Part shown: one piece after another, positions 17,789-26,777 of the stretch
How the letters are laid out: the number at the start of each line of letters is the position of its first letter
How positions within the stretch are numbered: the first letter of the stretch is position 1
Notes under the pieces: generated by a model
The model's database searches: none
What the model was told of the DNA's origin: nothing
Seen by the model: the letters and a program-made list of their open reading frames with translations, nothing else
Position numbers and translations under genes: made by a program
Source: Aldehydirespirator sp965220345
GTDB lineage: Bacteria; Actinomycetota; Acidimicrobiia; Acidimicrobiales; Aldehydirespiratoraceae
Length of the DNA stretch: 64,000 nt
Assembly (NCBI GenBank): GCA_965220345.1
Contig: OZ244822.1
Span: 186,001-250,000 of the forward strand
Direction of reading: 5' to 3'

Positions 17789-19107
17789 ATGAACACTTCT
17801 CGTTCGAAGTCGTCAATAAGGTCCTCCACCCGACCCATCTCTTTGAGGATGTGGCGAGGATCAAGGTTGCCGATGAGCTGCCCAGAGTCATCAACCACAG
17901 CAATCGAAAGGCCTCGGCCCGCAGCGGCATAAAGCTCGTTGAGAGTGGCATCGGGGGCGCACTTGTCGAAATCTTTGCGTATCGCTGCGTTTAGGTCATC
18001 CGAGCCCATCGATAGCACTCTGAGAGAGTCGGCCGCGGTCAGCAGCGCCGTCGGCCTGCCGTCAGTGTCGCAGCAGAACCGTCCGATCACATCGTCTATC
18101 TGTTTGAACGCATCGCTGAGTGAGGCACCGGTTTTGATGGGCTTGGGGTCAGTCATCACTTCGTGAGCCTGGATCACCCGTCCCTGATCAACGTCCTGCA
18201 CGAACTCGGCCACGTAGCCGGTGGCAGGCTGGGTAAGGATCTCCTCGGGCGTGCCGATCTGCACGACTGCGCCGTCTTTCATGATGCAAACTCGGTCACC
18301 TAGGCGCAGCGCCTCGTTGAGGTCGTGGGTGATGAACAGGATCGTCTTGTGGAGTTCGCCTTGAATTTCCATCATTTCATCCTGCATCTGGCGGCGGATC
18401 AACGGATCAAGAGCGCTGAAGGCTTCGTCCATCAACAAAATGTCGGGATCCGCGGCAAGCCCACGAGCCAGACCAACCCGCTGCTGCATGCCTCCAGACA
18501 GTTCCGCAGGGAAGCGCTGAGCGTAGGCACCGAGCCCCACCAGCGACAGCGCTTGGTGGGCAGCCTCCTCACGGGTTTTGCGATCGACTCCCTGCACTTT
18601 TAGGCCGTAGCCCACGTTGTCAATAACTCGGCGGTGAGGGAACAGCGCAAAATGCTGGAACACCATGCCCATGTGCTGGCGGCGGAAGGCTTGCAGTTCC
18701 GAACCCTCCAGTGCCTGCACATCGGTGCCGTTGACGATGACTGAGCCGTGGGTGACTTGATGGAGTTTGTTGACAGTGCGCAGTGCAGTCGACTTGCCCG
18801 AACCCGACAAGCCCATCACCACGAAGATCTCGCCCTTGTTGACTCTGAAGGACACGTCGCTGAGGCCGACCACATGGCCGGTCTCGGACTGCACCTGGTT
18901 TTTGCCGACACCTGATCTTGCTAGCTCTAAGGCCCGCCCCTGCGGCTGAGTGCCGAAAATCTTGAAGACCTCTTCAAGGACAATGATTTCTTCGTCGGAT
19001 CCTTGACTGATGGATTGCCGTGTGCTGGATTCCCGTGTATCAGATTCTGGGTTGCCAGATTCTCGCTTGTTGGGTTCTTGGTTGTTGGTCATGTCAGAAC
19101 TCGACAC
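17785..19107 (-). CDS. proV: ABC ATPase, glycine betaine/proline type (ProV/OpuAA), with CBS domains
   Basis: The 440 residues contain Walker A GLSGSGKST near 99-107, the Q-loop in VFQHFALFPHR near 149, signature LSGGMQQR at 203-210 and Walker B ILLMDE near 223-228. A pair of C-terminal CBS domains (about 320-435) is typical of ProV/OpuAA, where they sense ionic strength or nucleotides. The N-terminal 40 residues are a Ser/Glu/Arg-rich repeat-like tail outside the family. It is the first gene of the operon; two permeases follow with four-base overlaps. No substrate-binding protein gene is adjacent, so the receptor must be elsewhere. Confidence 0.92.
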   Translation of the reverse strand: MSSSDMTNNQEPNKRESGNPESDTRESSTRQSISQGSDEEIIVLEEVFKIFGTQPQGRALELARSGVGKNQVQSETGHVVGLSDVSFRVNKGEIFVVMGLSGSGKSTALRTVNKLHQVTHGSVIVNGTDVQALEGSELQAFRRQHMGMVFQHFALFPHRRVIDNVGYGLKVQGVDRKTREEAAHQALSLVGLGAYAQRFPAELSGGMQQRVGLARGLAADPDILLMDEAFSALDPLIRRQMQDEMMEIQGELHKTILFITHDLNEALRLGDRVCIMKDGAVVQIGTPEEILTQPATGYVAEFVQDVDQGRVIQAHEVMTDPKPIKTGASLSDAFKQIDDVIGRFCCDTDGRPTALLTAADSLRVLSMGSDDLNAAIRKDFDKCAPDATLNELYAAAGRGLSIAVVDDSGQLIGNLDPRHILKEMGRVEDLIDDFEREVFM

Positions 19108-19208
19108 GTCAGTACTACTCCCAGTGTTGACCAGCCGCTACCGTAGTGCCTTGCGCTGCCACGGTGTGGGCTTGGCGCTGAACGTCCCAGGGTTGAGGTT
19201 TGGATCGC

Positions 19209-19637
19209 ATGCCTGACAAAACAGCTAACACCAGCCAGCAGCCGCCGCTTGACGAGGAGACAGCGGCAGCGCTAACGCTTTATAACACTTACCTGATCGC
19301 TGACCGCGAACAGCAGGCTCACGAGAAGGCCGTGAAGAAAGCCGAGCAGGCCAAGGACGCTGCAGCCGCAGCGGTACGCAAGCTGAATGAGCGCAAAGTG
19401 TCTGGTGCCGAAGCGGCCGAGGCCGAAAAGAACTATCGCGAGGCGGTTGAGGCGCTTCAGCATCTGCGTGACGGCACTGCAATCACCCCAGATACCGATG
19501 ACACCGAAGCTGACGACAGCACCGTCGCCGACGACAGCACCGTCGCCGACGACACAGATGACGCTGACACCGAAACTGAAAACGAAGACGAGGCCGCCGA
19601 AAGCAGCCCAGATGAGGCACCTGACACAAACCATTAG
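19209..19637 (+). CDS. Small acidic coiled-coil protein, unknown function
   Basis: This is a 142-residue soluble protein. Residues about 15-90 are Ala/Glu/Lys-rich and strongly helical (KAVKKAEQAKDAAAAAVRKL), and the last 50 residues are almost entirely Asp, Glu, Thr and Ala. The acidic part contains an 18-bp in-frame repeat (about 19513-19548, ADDSTV twice). I recognise no domain. An in-frame TTG at 19200 could extend it by three codons, but the ATG at 19209 is preferred. It lies 31 bases upstream of ileS and may be co-transcribed with it. Confidence 0.65.
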   Translation: MPDKTANTSQQPPLDEETAAALTLYNTYLIADREQQAHEKAVKKAEQAKDAAAAAVRKLNERKVSGAEAAEAEKNYREAVEALQHLRDGTAITPDTDDTEADDSTVADDSTVADDTDDADTETENEDEAAESSPDEAPDTNH

Positions 19638-19668
19638 CGCTCTAGGGGTGCCGCTAGCCTGAGCAGCC

Positions 19669-22600
19669 GTGACCGCAGGTGCCAACAGCCCTTACCCGTC
19701 GGTTGGGAGTGCTGATTTTCCGGCCATAGAAAGCCGTGTGCTGGCCCGCTGGAAGGCTGCTAAAACCTTCGAGCATTCGGTTACGGCCCGGCCAGCGGAG
19801 CAGGACTGGGTCTTCTACGACGGCCCGCCCTTCGCCAACGGACTACCCCATCACGGGCATCTTTTGACCGGCTACGTCAAAGACGTGGTGCCCCGCTACC
19901 AGACCATGCGCGGCAACCGCGTCGAGCGGCGCTTCGGCTGGGACTGTCACGGCCTACCCGCTGAAATGGAGACCGAACAAGAACTCGGCATCTCTGGGCG
20001 CAGTGCCGTGCAGGCATTTGGCGTAGCTGAGTTCAATCAGCATTGTCGTCAATCCGTGCTGCGCTACACCAAAGAATGGCAAGAAACGGTCACCCGCCAA
20101 GCCCGCTGGGTCGACTTTGGCAACGACTACAAAACCATGGACTTGCCTTACATGGAGTCAGTCATGTGGGCTTTCGCCCAACTACACCGCCAAGGGCTGG
20201 TGTATGAGGCTTACCGGGTGATGCCTTACTCGTGGGGTGCCGAGACACCGCTGTCGAACTTCGAGATCCGCCTTGACGATGCCACTAGACCCCGCCAAGA
20301 TCCGGCCGTCACCGTGGCTTTCGACCTGCAAGCCGCGCCCGGTGACCCTGGATCAATGAAGCTCCTCGCCTGGACTACCACCCCGTGGACTCTGCCTTCG
20401 AATCTGGCGCTGGCAGTGGGGCCTGACATTGACTACGCGGTCTTGGAACATGACGGCACTCACTATGTGCTAGCCGAAGCAACCGTCGGCGCTTATGAAG
20501 CTCAGTTTTCGCAGGCACGCCGCGTCGGCACCATCTCGGGCACTGAACTCGCAGGACGCAGCTACAGCCCGCTGTTTGATTATTTTGCGCATCGCCGCGA
20601 AGCGTTCCGTGTGCTGACTGCGGATTTCGTCGACACCAGCGAAGGCACCGGCATTGTTCACATGGCTCCAGGATTCGGTGCCGAAGATCAGGAAGTGTGC
20701 GAAGCTAACGGTGTCGCTATCGGCGATGCTGTGCCGGTCGACGATCAGGGTCGCTTCACCGAAGCTGTCAGCGACTGGGCGGGTATCAACGTGTTTGAAG
20801 CCAACACCGGCATCATCCGCCGCCTCAAAGACGCAGGCCGTGTGGTTCGCCACGATAGTTACGAACACAACTACCCCTTCTGCTGGCGCACCGACACGCC
20901 GATCATCTATAAGGCCATCAACAGCTGGTATGTGCAGGTCACAGCGGTTCGTGACCGTCTGATTGAGCTAAACCAGCAGATCAACTGGGTGCCAGGTCAT
21001 GTGCGTGACGGACGTTTCGGTATGTGGCTTGAAGGTGCCCGGGACTGGTCGATAAGCCGCAACCGCTTCTGGGGTTCTCCCATTCCAGTGTGGCGCAGCG
21101 ACAACCCCAACTATCCCCGCAGCGATGTCTACGGATCACTTGACGAACTTGAGCGCGACTTCGGTGTGCGTCCCAAAGACCTGCATCGACCCTTCATCGA
21201 CGAACTCATCAGACCCAATCCCGACGACCCGACCGGCAAGTCAATGATGCGACGAGTGCCAGAAGTGCTCGACTGCTGGTTCGAGTCGGGTTCGATGCCT
21301 TTTGCACAGGTGCATTACCCCTTCGAAAACGCTGAATGGTTCGAGAACCATTTTCCGGCTGATTTCATCGTCGAATACATCAATCAGACCCGCGGCTGGT
21401 TCTACACGCTGCATGTGCTCGCTGGGGCTTTATTTGACCGGCCCGCTTTCTCCAACGTGATCTGTCACGGCATCCTGCTTGCAGCCGACGGAACCAAACT
21501 CGCAAAGAAGCGACGCAACTACACCGAGCCCAGCGAGATTTTCAACAAGCAAGGCTCAGATGCCATGCGCTGGTATCTGATGTCAGCCAACATCGTGCGC
21601 GGCGGTGATCTGAGAATAAGCGACGAAGGCATCGACGAGGTCACCCGTCAGATACTTCTGCCTGTCTGGAACGCCTATTCGTTTTTCACGATCTACGCAA
21701 ACGCCGAGGGATACGCCGCACAGAAGCGCACCGACTCAAGCGACATGCTTGACCGTTACATCTTGGCACGCACCCGCATCATGGTGGATCGAGTTACCGA
21801 GTCGATGGATGCCTATGACCTGCCAGGCAGCGCCGCTGAGATCGAAGCTTTCATTGATGCTTTGAATAACTGGTATATACGCCGCTCGCGCGATCGTTTC
21901 TGGAACGCTGGCGGCGGCGATACCGACCGGGCCGCATTCGACACGCTCTATGTGGTGCTCACCACCCTCACCAGAGTGGCGGCACCGTTCCTACCGATGA
22001 TCACTGAAGAAATCCACGGCGGGCTGTGTGCTGGGGAGTCGGTGCATCTCTGCGACTGGCCTGACCCCGATGCCGAGAATCTGCCTGCCGATGAGGCGCT
22101 AGTGAACCGCATGGAACGCTTGCGCGATGCCGCCTCAGCAGCATTGCGGGTGCGTGAAGACACTCGACTGCGGGTACGTCTGCCGTTGGCTCGGGCCACT
22201 GTGGCAGGCGAAGGTGCCGAGGATCTGGCACCGCTTGTGGATCTACTGAGCGAAGAGATCAACGTCAAGACTGTCGTATTGACCGATGATCTACAAGCTC
22301 ACGCCTCGCTGGTGCTGCGACCCGACGGAGCGGTGCTGGGGCCGCAGTTGGGCGGGTCCGTGCAGGAGGTGTTCGCTGCGGCAAAGTCGGGAGCTTGGGC
22401 TCGCAACACTGACGGCACCGTCACTGCTGCAGGTCATGTGCTGCCAGTGGGCAGCTTTGAGATGTCTGTGGAGGCTTCCGATGACGGAGCCGCAGCCGCT
22501 TTGCAGTCTGGTGATGCGGTGGTCGTGCTCGACACCGCGGTCACAGCCGAACTGGAGGCCGAAGGATGGGCTCGAGACGCGGTCAGGGCAATCCAGGACT

Positions 22601-22878
22601 GCCGCCGTATTGACGGATATGTGGTCACCGACCGCATCAAAGTAACGCTGGCGCTGGCAGTACCCGAACAGTCAGCCGCTTTAGAGCAATGGCGCAACTA
22701 CATCGCTGAACAGGTGCTGGCTGTCGAACTGCAAATCATGACTCTGTCGCCCAACAGCGAAACTGTCGAAGAGGCCCAAGACGCTGGCTTCATAAGCCAT
22801 GACGTGATCATCGACGGCCAACAGGCACACTGCCACCTCGCCCCCGCTCTGGCGCAGCGTCAACGCCCGCTGCCTTAG
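19669..22878 (+). CDS. ileS: Isoleucyl-tRNA synthetase, long (eukaryote-like) type
   Basis: This enzyme charges tRNA-Ile. Its 1069 residues place it in the longer IleS2-like class. The N-terminal catalytic signature is GLPHHGHLLTG (HIGH variant HHGH at about 61-64), followed by the WDCHGLPAE motif. The editing domain contains TTPWTLPSN near 240. The second signature, normally KMSKS or KMSKR, reads KLAKKRRN near residue 611. A tRNA-binding domain rich in VREDTRLRVRLPL follows. The start is a GTG at 19669. Long-type IleS enzymes are often associated with mupirocin tolerance; nothing here tests that. Confidence 0.95.
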   Translation: MTAGANSPYPSVGSADFPAIESRVLARWKAAKTFEHSVTARPAEQDWVFYDGPPFANGLPHHGHLLTGYVKDVVPRYQTMRGNRVERRFGWDCHGLPAEMETEQELGISGRSAVQAFGVAEFNQHCRQSVLRYTKEWQETVTRQARWVDFGNDYKTMDLPYMESVMWAFAQLHRQGLVYEAYRVMPYSWGAETPLSNFEIRLDDATRPRQDPAVTVAFDLQAAPGDPGSMKLLAWTTTPWTLPSNLALAVGPDIDYAVLEHDGTHYVLAEATVGAYEAQFSQARRVGTISGTELAGRSYSPLFDYFAHRREAFRVLTADFVDTSEGTGIVHMAPGFGAEDQEVCEANGVAIGDAVPVDDQGRFTEAVSDWAGINVFEANTGIIRRLKDAGRVVRHDSYEHNYPFCWRTDTPIIYKAINSWYVQVTAVRDRLIELNQQINWVPGHVRDGRFGMWLEGARDWSISRNRFWGSPIPVWRSDNPNYPRSDVYGSLDELERDFGVRPKDLHRPFIDELIRPNPDDPTGKSMMRRVPEVLDCWFESGSMPFAQVHYPFENAEWFENHFPADFIVEYINQTRGWFYTLHVLAGALFDRPAFSNVICHGILLAADGTKLAKKRRNYTEPSEIFNKQGSDAMRWYLMSANIVRGGDLRISDEGIDEVTRQILLPVWNAYSFFTIYANAEGYAAQKRTDSSDMLDRYILARTRIMVDRVTESMDAYDLPGSAAEIEAFIDALNNWYIRRSRDRFWNAGGGDTDRAAFDTLYVVLTTLTRVAAPFLPMITEEIHGGLCAGESVHLCDWPDPDAENLPADEALVNRMERLRDAASAALRVREDTRLRVRLPLARATVAGEGAEDLAPLVDLLSEEINVKTVVLTDDLQAHASLVLRPDGAVLGPQLGGSVQEVFAAAKSGAWARNTDGTVTAAGHVLPVGSFEMSVEASDDGAAAALQSGDAVVVLDTAVTAELEAEGWARDAVRAIQDCRRIDGYVVTDRIKVTLALAVPEQSAALEQWRNYIAEQVLAVELQIMTLSPNSETVEEAQDAGFISHDVIIDGQQAHCHLAPALAQRQRPLP

Positions 22879-22928
22879 TTTTTAGGCTTCAGACTTTTTT
22901 ACCTTTTTTACGCTTCGTGCACGGGTGG

Positions 22929-23900
22929 CTAGTCAGATTCGATGCGGCGGCCTTCTTCTACTAGGTTGATCTCCCAGATCACCTTGTCGAGAGCATCAGC
23001 AGAAGTGATAGTCGGGAATCTCAACGGGTTCTCCTGAGTCACGCAGGTGGGCAGAGGCGACAGGATCGTCCAGGGCGTGGGATGCGCGAACTGCACCACC
23101 GAATAGCGGTCTCCTGACTGACCCTCAGCCGCTACCACCCGATGAATCCCTGCGCCAATCATCCCGTTGCTGAGATGCTCGAGCATCATGCCCGTGTTGA
23201 TGATGGCGCTGCCTTCAGGCGGCGCTGCGTCTACCCAGCCCGAGTCGGTATGCACCTGTAAGCCAGCAGCGGTGGCTCTGGGCAACATGGTGATCAAATT
23301 GATGTCGCCGTGCTCTGCTGCCCACACGAAATCTTCGCCCGGTGCTGTGGTCATCGGCGGGTAGTGGATCGCCCGAGTCAGGGTCGCGCCATAAGCGAGC
23401 ATCGCATCAAAGAATTCTTCATGAGCGCCGAGCCCAACAGCAATAATCCGCAGCACGCGCCGCTGAACGTCAAGCACTCTGGCATGAAACGACAGCAACA
23501 GCTCGGTCACGCCGGGCTGATCAGCCTCAGGCAGAGCTGGCGGCCCGTAGCGATGCGGGTAACGCTGCCGCAGCGGATGTCCCGCAGGCGCTGGCTCACC
23601 CCAGTTGAGCATCTCCTTAAGATCGGGCACATCTGAGCTGGCCGCTGTCTCCACCATCATCGGCGTATAGCCGGTCTCACCGCGAGCTCCCTCCACGATG
23701 TAACTGTCCTTGCGCTGTTGGGGAAGCTCAAAAAAGGTTTGGAGCTGGCCGTAGGCCTCGTCAATGAGTCCTGAACCCAGGTCATGTGCCACATAAACGA
23801 ACCCGGTGGCGAGACTACGCATCACACCGTCAACCACAGCGTCTCGCTGGCTCGCTGAGCCTTGCTCAAACGCTGCCAAATCTACGTCAAGGATCTCCAC
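22929..23900 (-). CDS. 2-oxoglutarate/Fe(II)-dependent oxygenase, isopenicillin-N-synthase-like
   Basis: This 323-residue protein has the DIOX_N start (IPxxDL-like EILDVDLAAF) and a C-terminal 2OG-FeII_Oxy domain. The facial triad is visible as HGDINLITML (His and Asp near 198-200) and GIHRVV near 255, and the co-substrate arginine is in DRYSVVQF near 267. It would hydroxylate or otherwise oxidise a small molecule. It is convergent with ileS across a T-rich 50-base gap and divergent from nrdA. The neighbours give no hint of the substrate. Confidence 0.88.
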   Translation of the reverse strand: MEILDVDLAAFEQGSASQRDAVVDGVMRSLATGFVYVAHDLGSGLIDEAYGQLQTFFELPQQRKDSYIVEGARGETGYTPMMVETAASSDVPDLKEMLNWGEPAPAGHPLRQRYPHRYGPPALPEADQPGVTELLLSFHARVLDVQRRVLRIIAVGLGAHEEFFDAMLAYGATLTRAIHYPPMTTAPGEDFVWAAEHGDINLITMLPRATAAGLQVHTDSGWVDAAPPEGSAIINTGMMLEHLSNGMIGAGIHRVVAAEGQSGDRYSVVQFAHPTPWTILSPLPTCVTQENPLRFPTITSADALDKVIWEINLVEEGRRIESD

Positions 23901-23977
23901 AACGCGACATACTAGCCGCGATCACTGTCGGCTACAGGTGCTCTGACCTGCATGTTCTCTAACAGATCCGAAATAAT

Positions 23978-24007
23978 TTGACAAGGGTGTAGTTACGATG
24001 CTGTAAT
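23978..24007 (+). promoter_or_regulatory. Candidate promoter of the nrdAB operon
   Basis: TTGACA at 23978-23983 is a consensus -35, and TGTAAT at 24002-24007 follows after 18 bases. The leader to the nrdA start would be about 220 bases. I saw no NrdR-box pair in the leader, although the region 24010-24230 is not otherwise explained and could carry leader control. Confidence 0.45.
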
Positions 24008-24233
24008 TAGCTGTTCAGGTCTTGCTAGACTAAGTTCAATTAAGATCTGGAAGCAGTCTGAGAGCAGTGGTTGTCCGAGATTCTCGCAACGAGATCTTCT
24101 CACTGGGATACGGTGTGAGATGAAGCGAAGAATTTCGACCCCAAAGCAAAGCCTGCAACACGAAAAGAACTGTAAAACATTCGTAAAAGCATCAAATACA
24201 TGCTTACTTCACCGTCGATGGGAGGATTTCAAG

Positions 24234-26777
24234 GTGACTATGGCCCAAGACCTGCTGACACCAGTAGTCGGAACTCACCAGGCAGAAACAATGCCGACCA
24301 CCATGCGAGTCCGCAAGCGCAACGGCAGTCTTGAGCCGGTTGATGTCAACAAGATCGTTAATGCGGTGGCCCAAGCCGCGGAGGGACTACTCGGCGTAGA
24401 TCCCCTGACCATCAGCACCCGCACCATCTCAGCTCTCGCCGACGGTGCCACCACACGCCAACTAGACGAGTTGAGCATCCGCACCGCGGCCGGGCTGATC
24501 GTGGAAGAGCCCAACTATTCCAAACTCGCAGCCCGAATGCTCGCCACCTACATCGACAAAGAGGTCCGCAACCAGAACATTCCCTGGTTTTCAGAGTCCG
24601 TGGAAGCAGGACACAAGCTCGGCCTGATCAGCGACGAGACCGCCGCATTCGTTAGAGCCCACTCCCCCAGCCTCAACGCCGCCGTTGACTCGCGCCGTGA
24701 CCGCAACTTTGAGTTCTTCGGCCTGCGAACCGTATATGACCGTTATCTGCTGCGCCACCCCGACAGTCGACTGGTGATCGAAACGCCGCAGTATTTTATG
24801 TTGCGTGTCGCTTGCGGCTTGAGTTCCGAGCCCGGCGAGGCGATCCGCTTCTACGACCTGATCTCGTCGCTGGCCTACCTGCCATCTAGTCCGACCCTGT
24901 TCAACTCTGGCACCGTGCATCCCCAGATGTCGAGTTGCTATCTGCTTGACTCGCCCGAAGACTCACTGGAAGGTATCTACAAGCGCTACGCCGACATTGC
25001 CCGGCTCTCCAAATACGCAGGCGGCATCGGCGTGGGCTGGCACCGAGTGCGTTCCAAAGGGTCGCTAATCCGGGGAACTAACGGTCTGTCTAACGGCATC
25101 GTTCCCTGGCTAAAAACCCTCGATTCCTCTGTGGCCGCAGTCAATCAGGGGGGGCGTCGCAAGGGGGCTGCTTGCGTCTACCTAGAGTCTTGGCACGCCG
25201 ATATTGAGCAGTTCTTAGAGTTGCGCGACAACACCGGCGACCACTCGCGGCGCACCCACAACATCAATATCGCTAACTGGGTTCCTGACCTGTTCATGGA
25301 GCGCGTCGAGAAGGACTGGCAGTGGAGCTTGTTTGACCCCAAGAAGGTGCCGGAACTGACCGACACCTACGGCGAAGAGTTCCGCGCTGTCTACGAGAAA
25401 GCCGAAGCCGACGGACTCTTCGAGTCACAAATCTCAGCACGCCAGCTTTATACACAGATGATGCGAACACTGGCCGAGACCGGCAACGGCTGGATGACCT
25501 TCAAGGATGCTTCCAACACTAAATGCAACCAAACCGGCCCCAGTTCCAGCCCCAGTTCTGGCACCGACCTCAACAACGGCACTGGCACCTCCGCCAGCAC
25601 CGAAGCCAGTGATTCCAGCGGCACCAACGACCGCAACCGTGTAGTGCATCTATCCAACCTATGCACCGAGATCATTGAGGTCACCAGCGCTCAAGAGACC
25701 GCAGTCTGCAATCTGGGCTCGATCAATCTCGCTGCCTTCGTGCTTAGCGGCAACAGCAGCGACCCTTCATCTAACGGCACCAACGGCTCAGTCGAACCCA
25801 CGCTGAGCTTCGACTTCGAACGCCTCGGTGAGGTGGTTCGGCAGGTGATCGGCTTCCTTGATCGAGTGATCGACATCAACTACTACCCCACCGAAGAGTC
25901 AGGGGACTCCAACAGGCGGTGGCGACCGGTAGGGCTTGGCCTGATGGGACTGCAAGACGTGTTCTTCAAGCTGGGGTTGGCCTTCGACTCTTCTGAGGCC
26001 CGCGATCTCAGCACCCGCATCTCATCAGAGATCTACTTCAACGCCTTGTGGGCCTCCACTGAACTGGCCGAAGCCGAAGGCCCACATCCTGGATTCGCTG
26101 ACACTAGAGCCGCTGCCGGTGCCTTACAGTTCGATCTATGGGGGATTCAGCCGAGCGATCCTGAACGCTGGGCACCGCTGCGGGAGCGAATCGCCGAGCA
26201 CGGTTTGCGCAACTCGCTTCTGATCGCTATCGCCCCCACCGCCACTATCGCAGCCATAGCGGGCTGTTATGAGTGCATCGAACCGCAGGTCTCTAACCTG
26301 TTCAAGCGCGAAACCCTCTCAGGGGAGTTCATGCAAGTCAACCGTTATCTCGTGGCTGAGCTCAAAGCGCGAGGGCTGTGGACCAACAAGATGATCGCCG
26401 AAGTCAAGAAGGCTGAAGGCTCAATCCAGCAAATAGAGGACATGCCCGAAGATCTTCGGGCGATCTATCGCACCGCTTGGGAGATACCGCAACGCTCGCT
26501 GATAGAAATGGCCGCTGGTCGCGGGGCTTACATTGATCAGAGCCAGTCACTGAACCTTTTCATGGAGTCCCCCACAATCGGAAAGCTTTCGTCAATGTAT
26601 ATGCACGCTTGGAGGCAAGGATTGAAAACTACCTACTACCTGAGATCACGGCCAGCCACCCGCATCAACCATGCCACCACTAACGACACGGTTACCCCCG
26701 CTGTCAGTTCCGAAGGTGATACCTCAGCGCTGGCTTGCTCACTAGAAAACCCCGAGACCTGCGAGGCGTGCGACTGA
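24234..26777 (+). CDS. nrdA: Ribonucleoside-diphosphate reductase alpha subunit, class I
   Basis: This is the catalytic subunit that reduces ribonucleotides to deoxyribonucleotides. The GTG at 24234 is preferred because ggagga lies seven bases upstream; an ATG six bases later is also possible, and the frame stays open back to 24120. An ATP-cone starts the protein (MRVRKRNGSLEPVDVNK). Active-site residues are visible in SSCYLLD, NLCTEI with a second cysteine in VCNLGSIN, the radical-transfer tyrosine pair in KTTYYLRS, and a C-terminal CEACD redox pair. Two Ser/Thr/Gly/Asn-rich insertions interrupt the barrel, at about 25531-25640 and 25744-25803. The stop overlaps the nrdB start by one base. 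Confidence 0.96.
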   Translation: MTMAQDLLTPVVGTHQAETMPTTMRVRKRNGSLEPVDVNKIVNAVAQAAEGLLGVDPLTISTRTISALADGATTRQLDELSIRTAAGLIVEEPNYSKLAARMLATYIDKEVRNQNIPWFSESVEAGHKLGLISDETAAFVRAHSPSLNAAVDSRRDRNFEFFGLRTVYDRYLLRHPDSRLVIETPQYFMLRVACGLSSEPGEAIRFYDLISSLAYLPSSPTLFNSGTVHPQMSSCYLLDSPEDSLEGIYKRYADIARLSKYAGGIGVGWHRVRSKGSLIRGTNGLSNGIVPWLKTLDSSVAAVNQGGRRKGAACVYLESWHADIEQFLELRDNTGDHSRRTHNINIANWVPDLFMERVEKDWQWSLFDPKKVPELTDTYGEEFRAVYEKAEADGLFESQISARQLYTQMMRTLAETGNGWMTFKDASNTKCNQTGPSSSPSSGTDLNNGTGTSASTEASDSSGTNDRNRVVHLSNLCTEIIEVTSAQETAVCNLGSINLAAFVLSGNSSDPSSNGTNGSVEPTLSFDFERLGEVVRQVIGFLDRVIDINYYPTEESGDSNRRWRPVGLGLMGLQDVFFKLGLAFDSSEARDLSTRISSEIYFNALWASTELAEAEGPHPGFADTRAAAGALQFDLWGIQPSDPERWAPLRERIAEHGLRNSLLIAIAPTATIAAIAGCYECIEPQVSNLFKRETLSGEFMQVNRYLVAELKARGLWTNKMIAEVKKAEGSIQQIEDMPEDLRAIYRTAWEIPQRSLIEMAAGRGAYIDQSQSLNLFMESPTIGKLSSMYMHAWRQGLKTTYYLRSRPATRINHATTNDTVTPAVSSEGDTSALACSLENPETCEACD

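Noticed and set aside
19638..19668. T-box leader for ileS
   Set aside because: Only 31 bases separate ileS from the gene upstream, too short for a T-box, and no such structure is seen further upstream.
24120..24233. N-terminal extension of NrdA from ATG 24120
   Set aside because: It is Lys/Thr/Ser-rich with no homology, and a clear ggagga directly before GTG 24234 gives a normal NrdA start.
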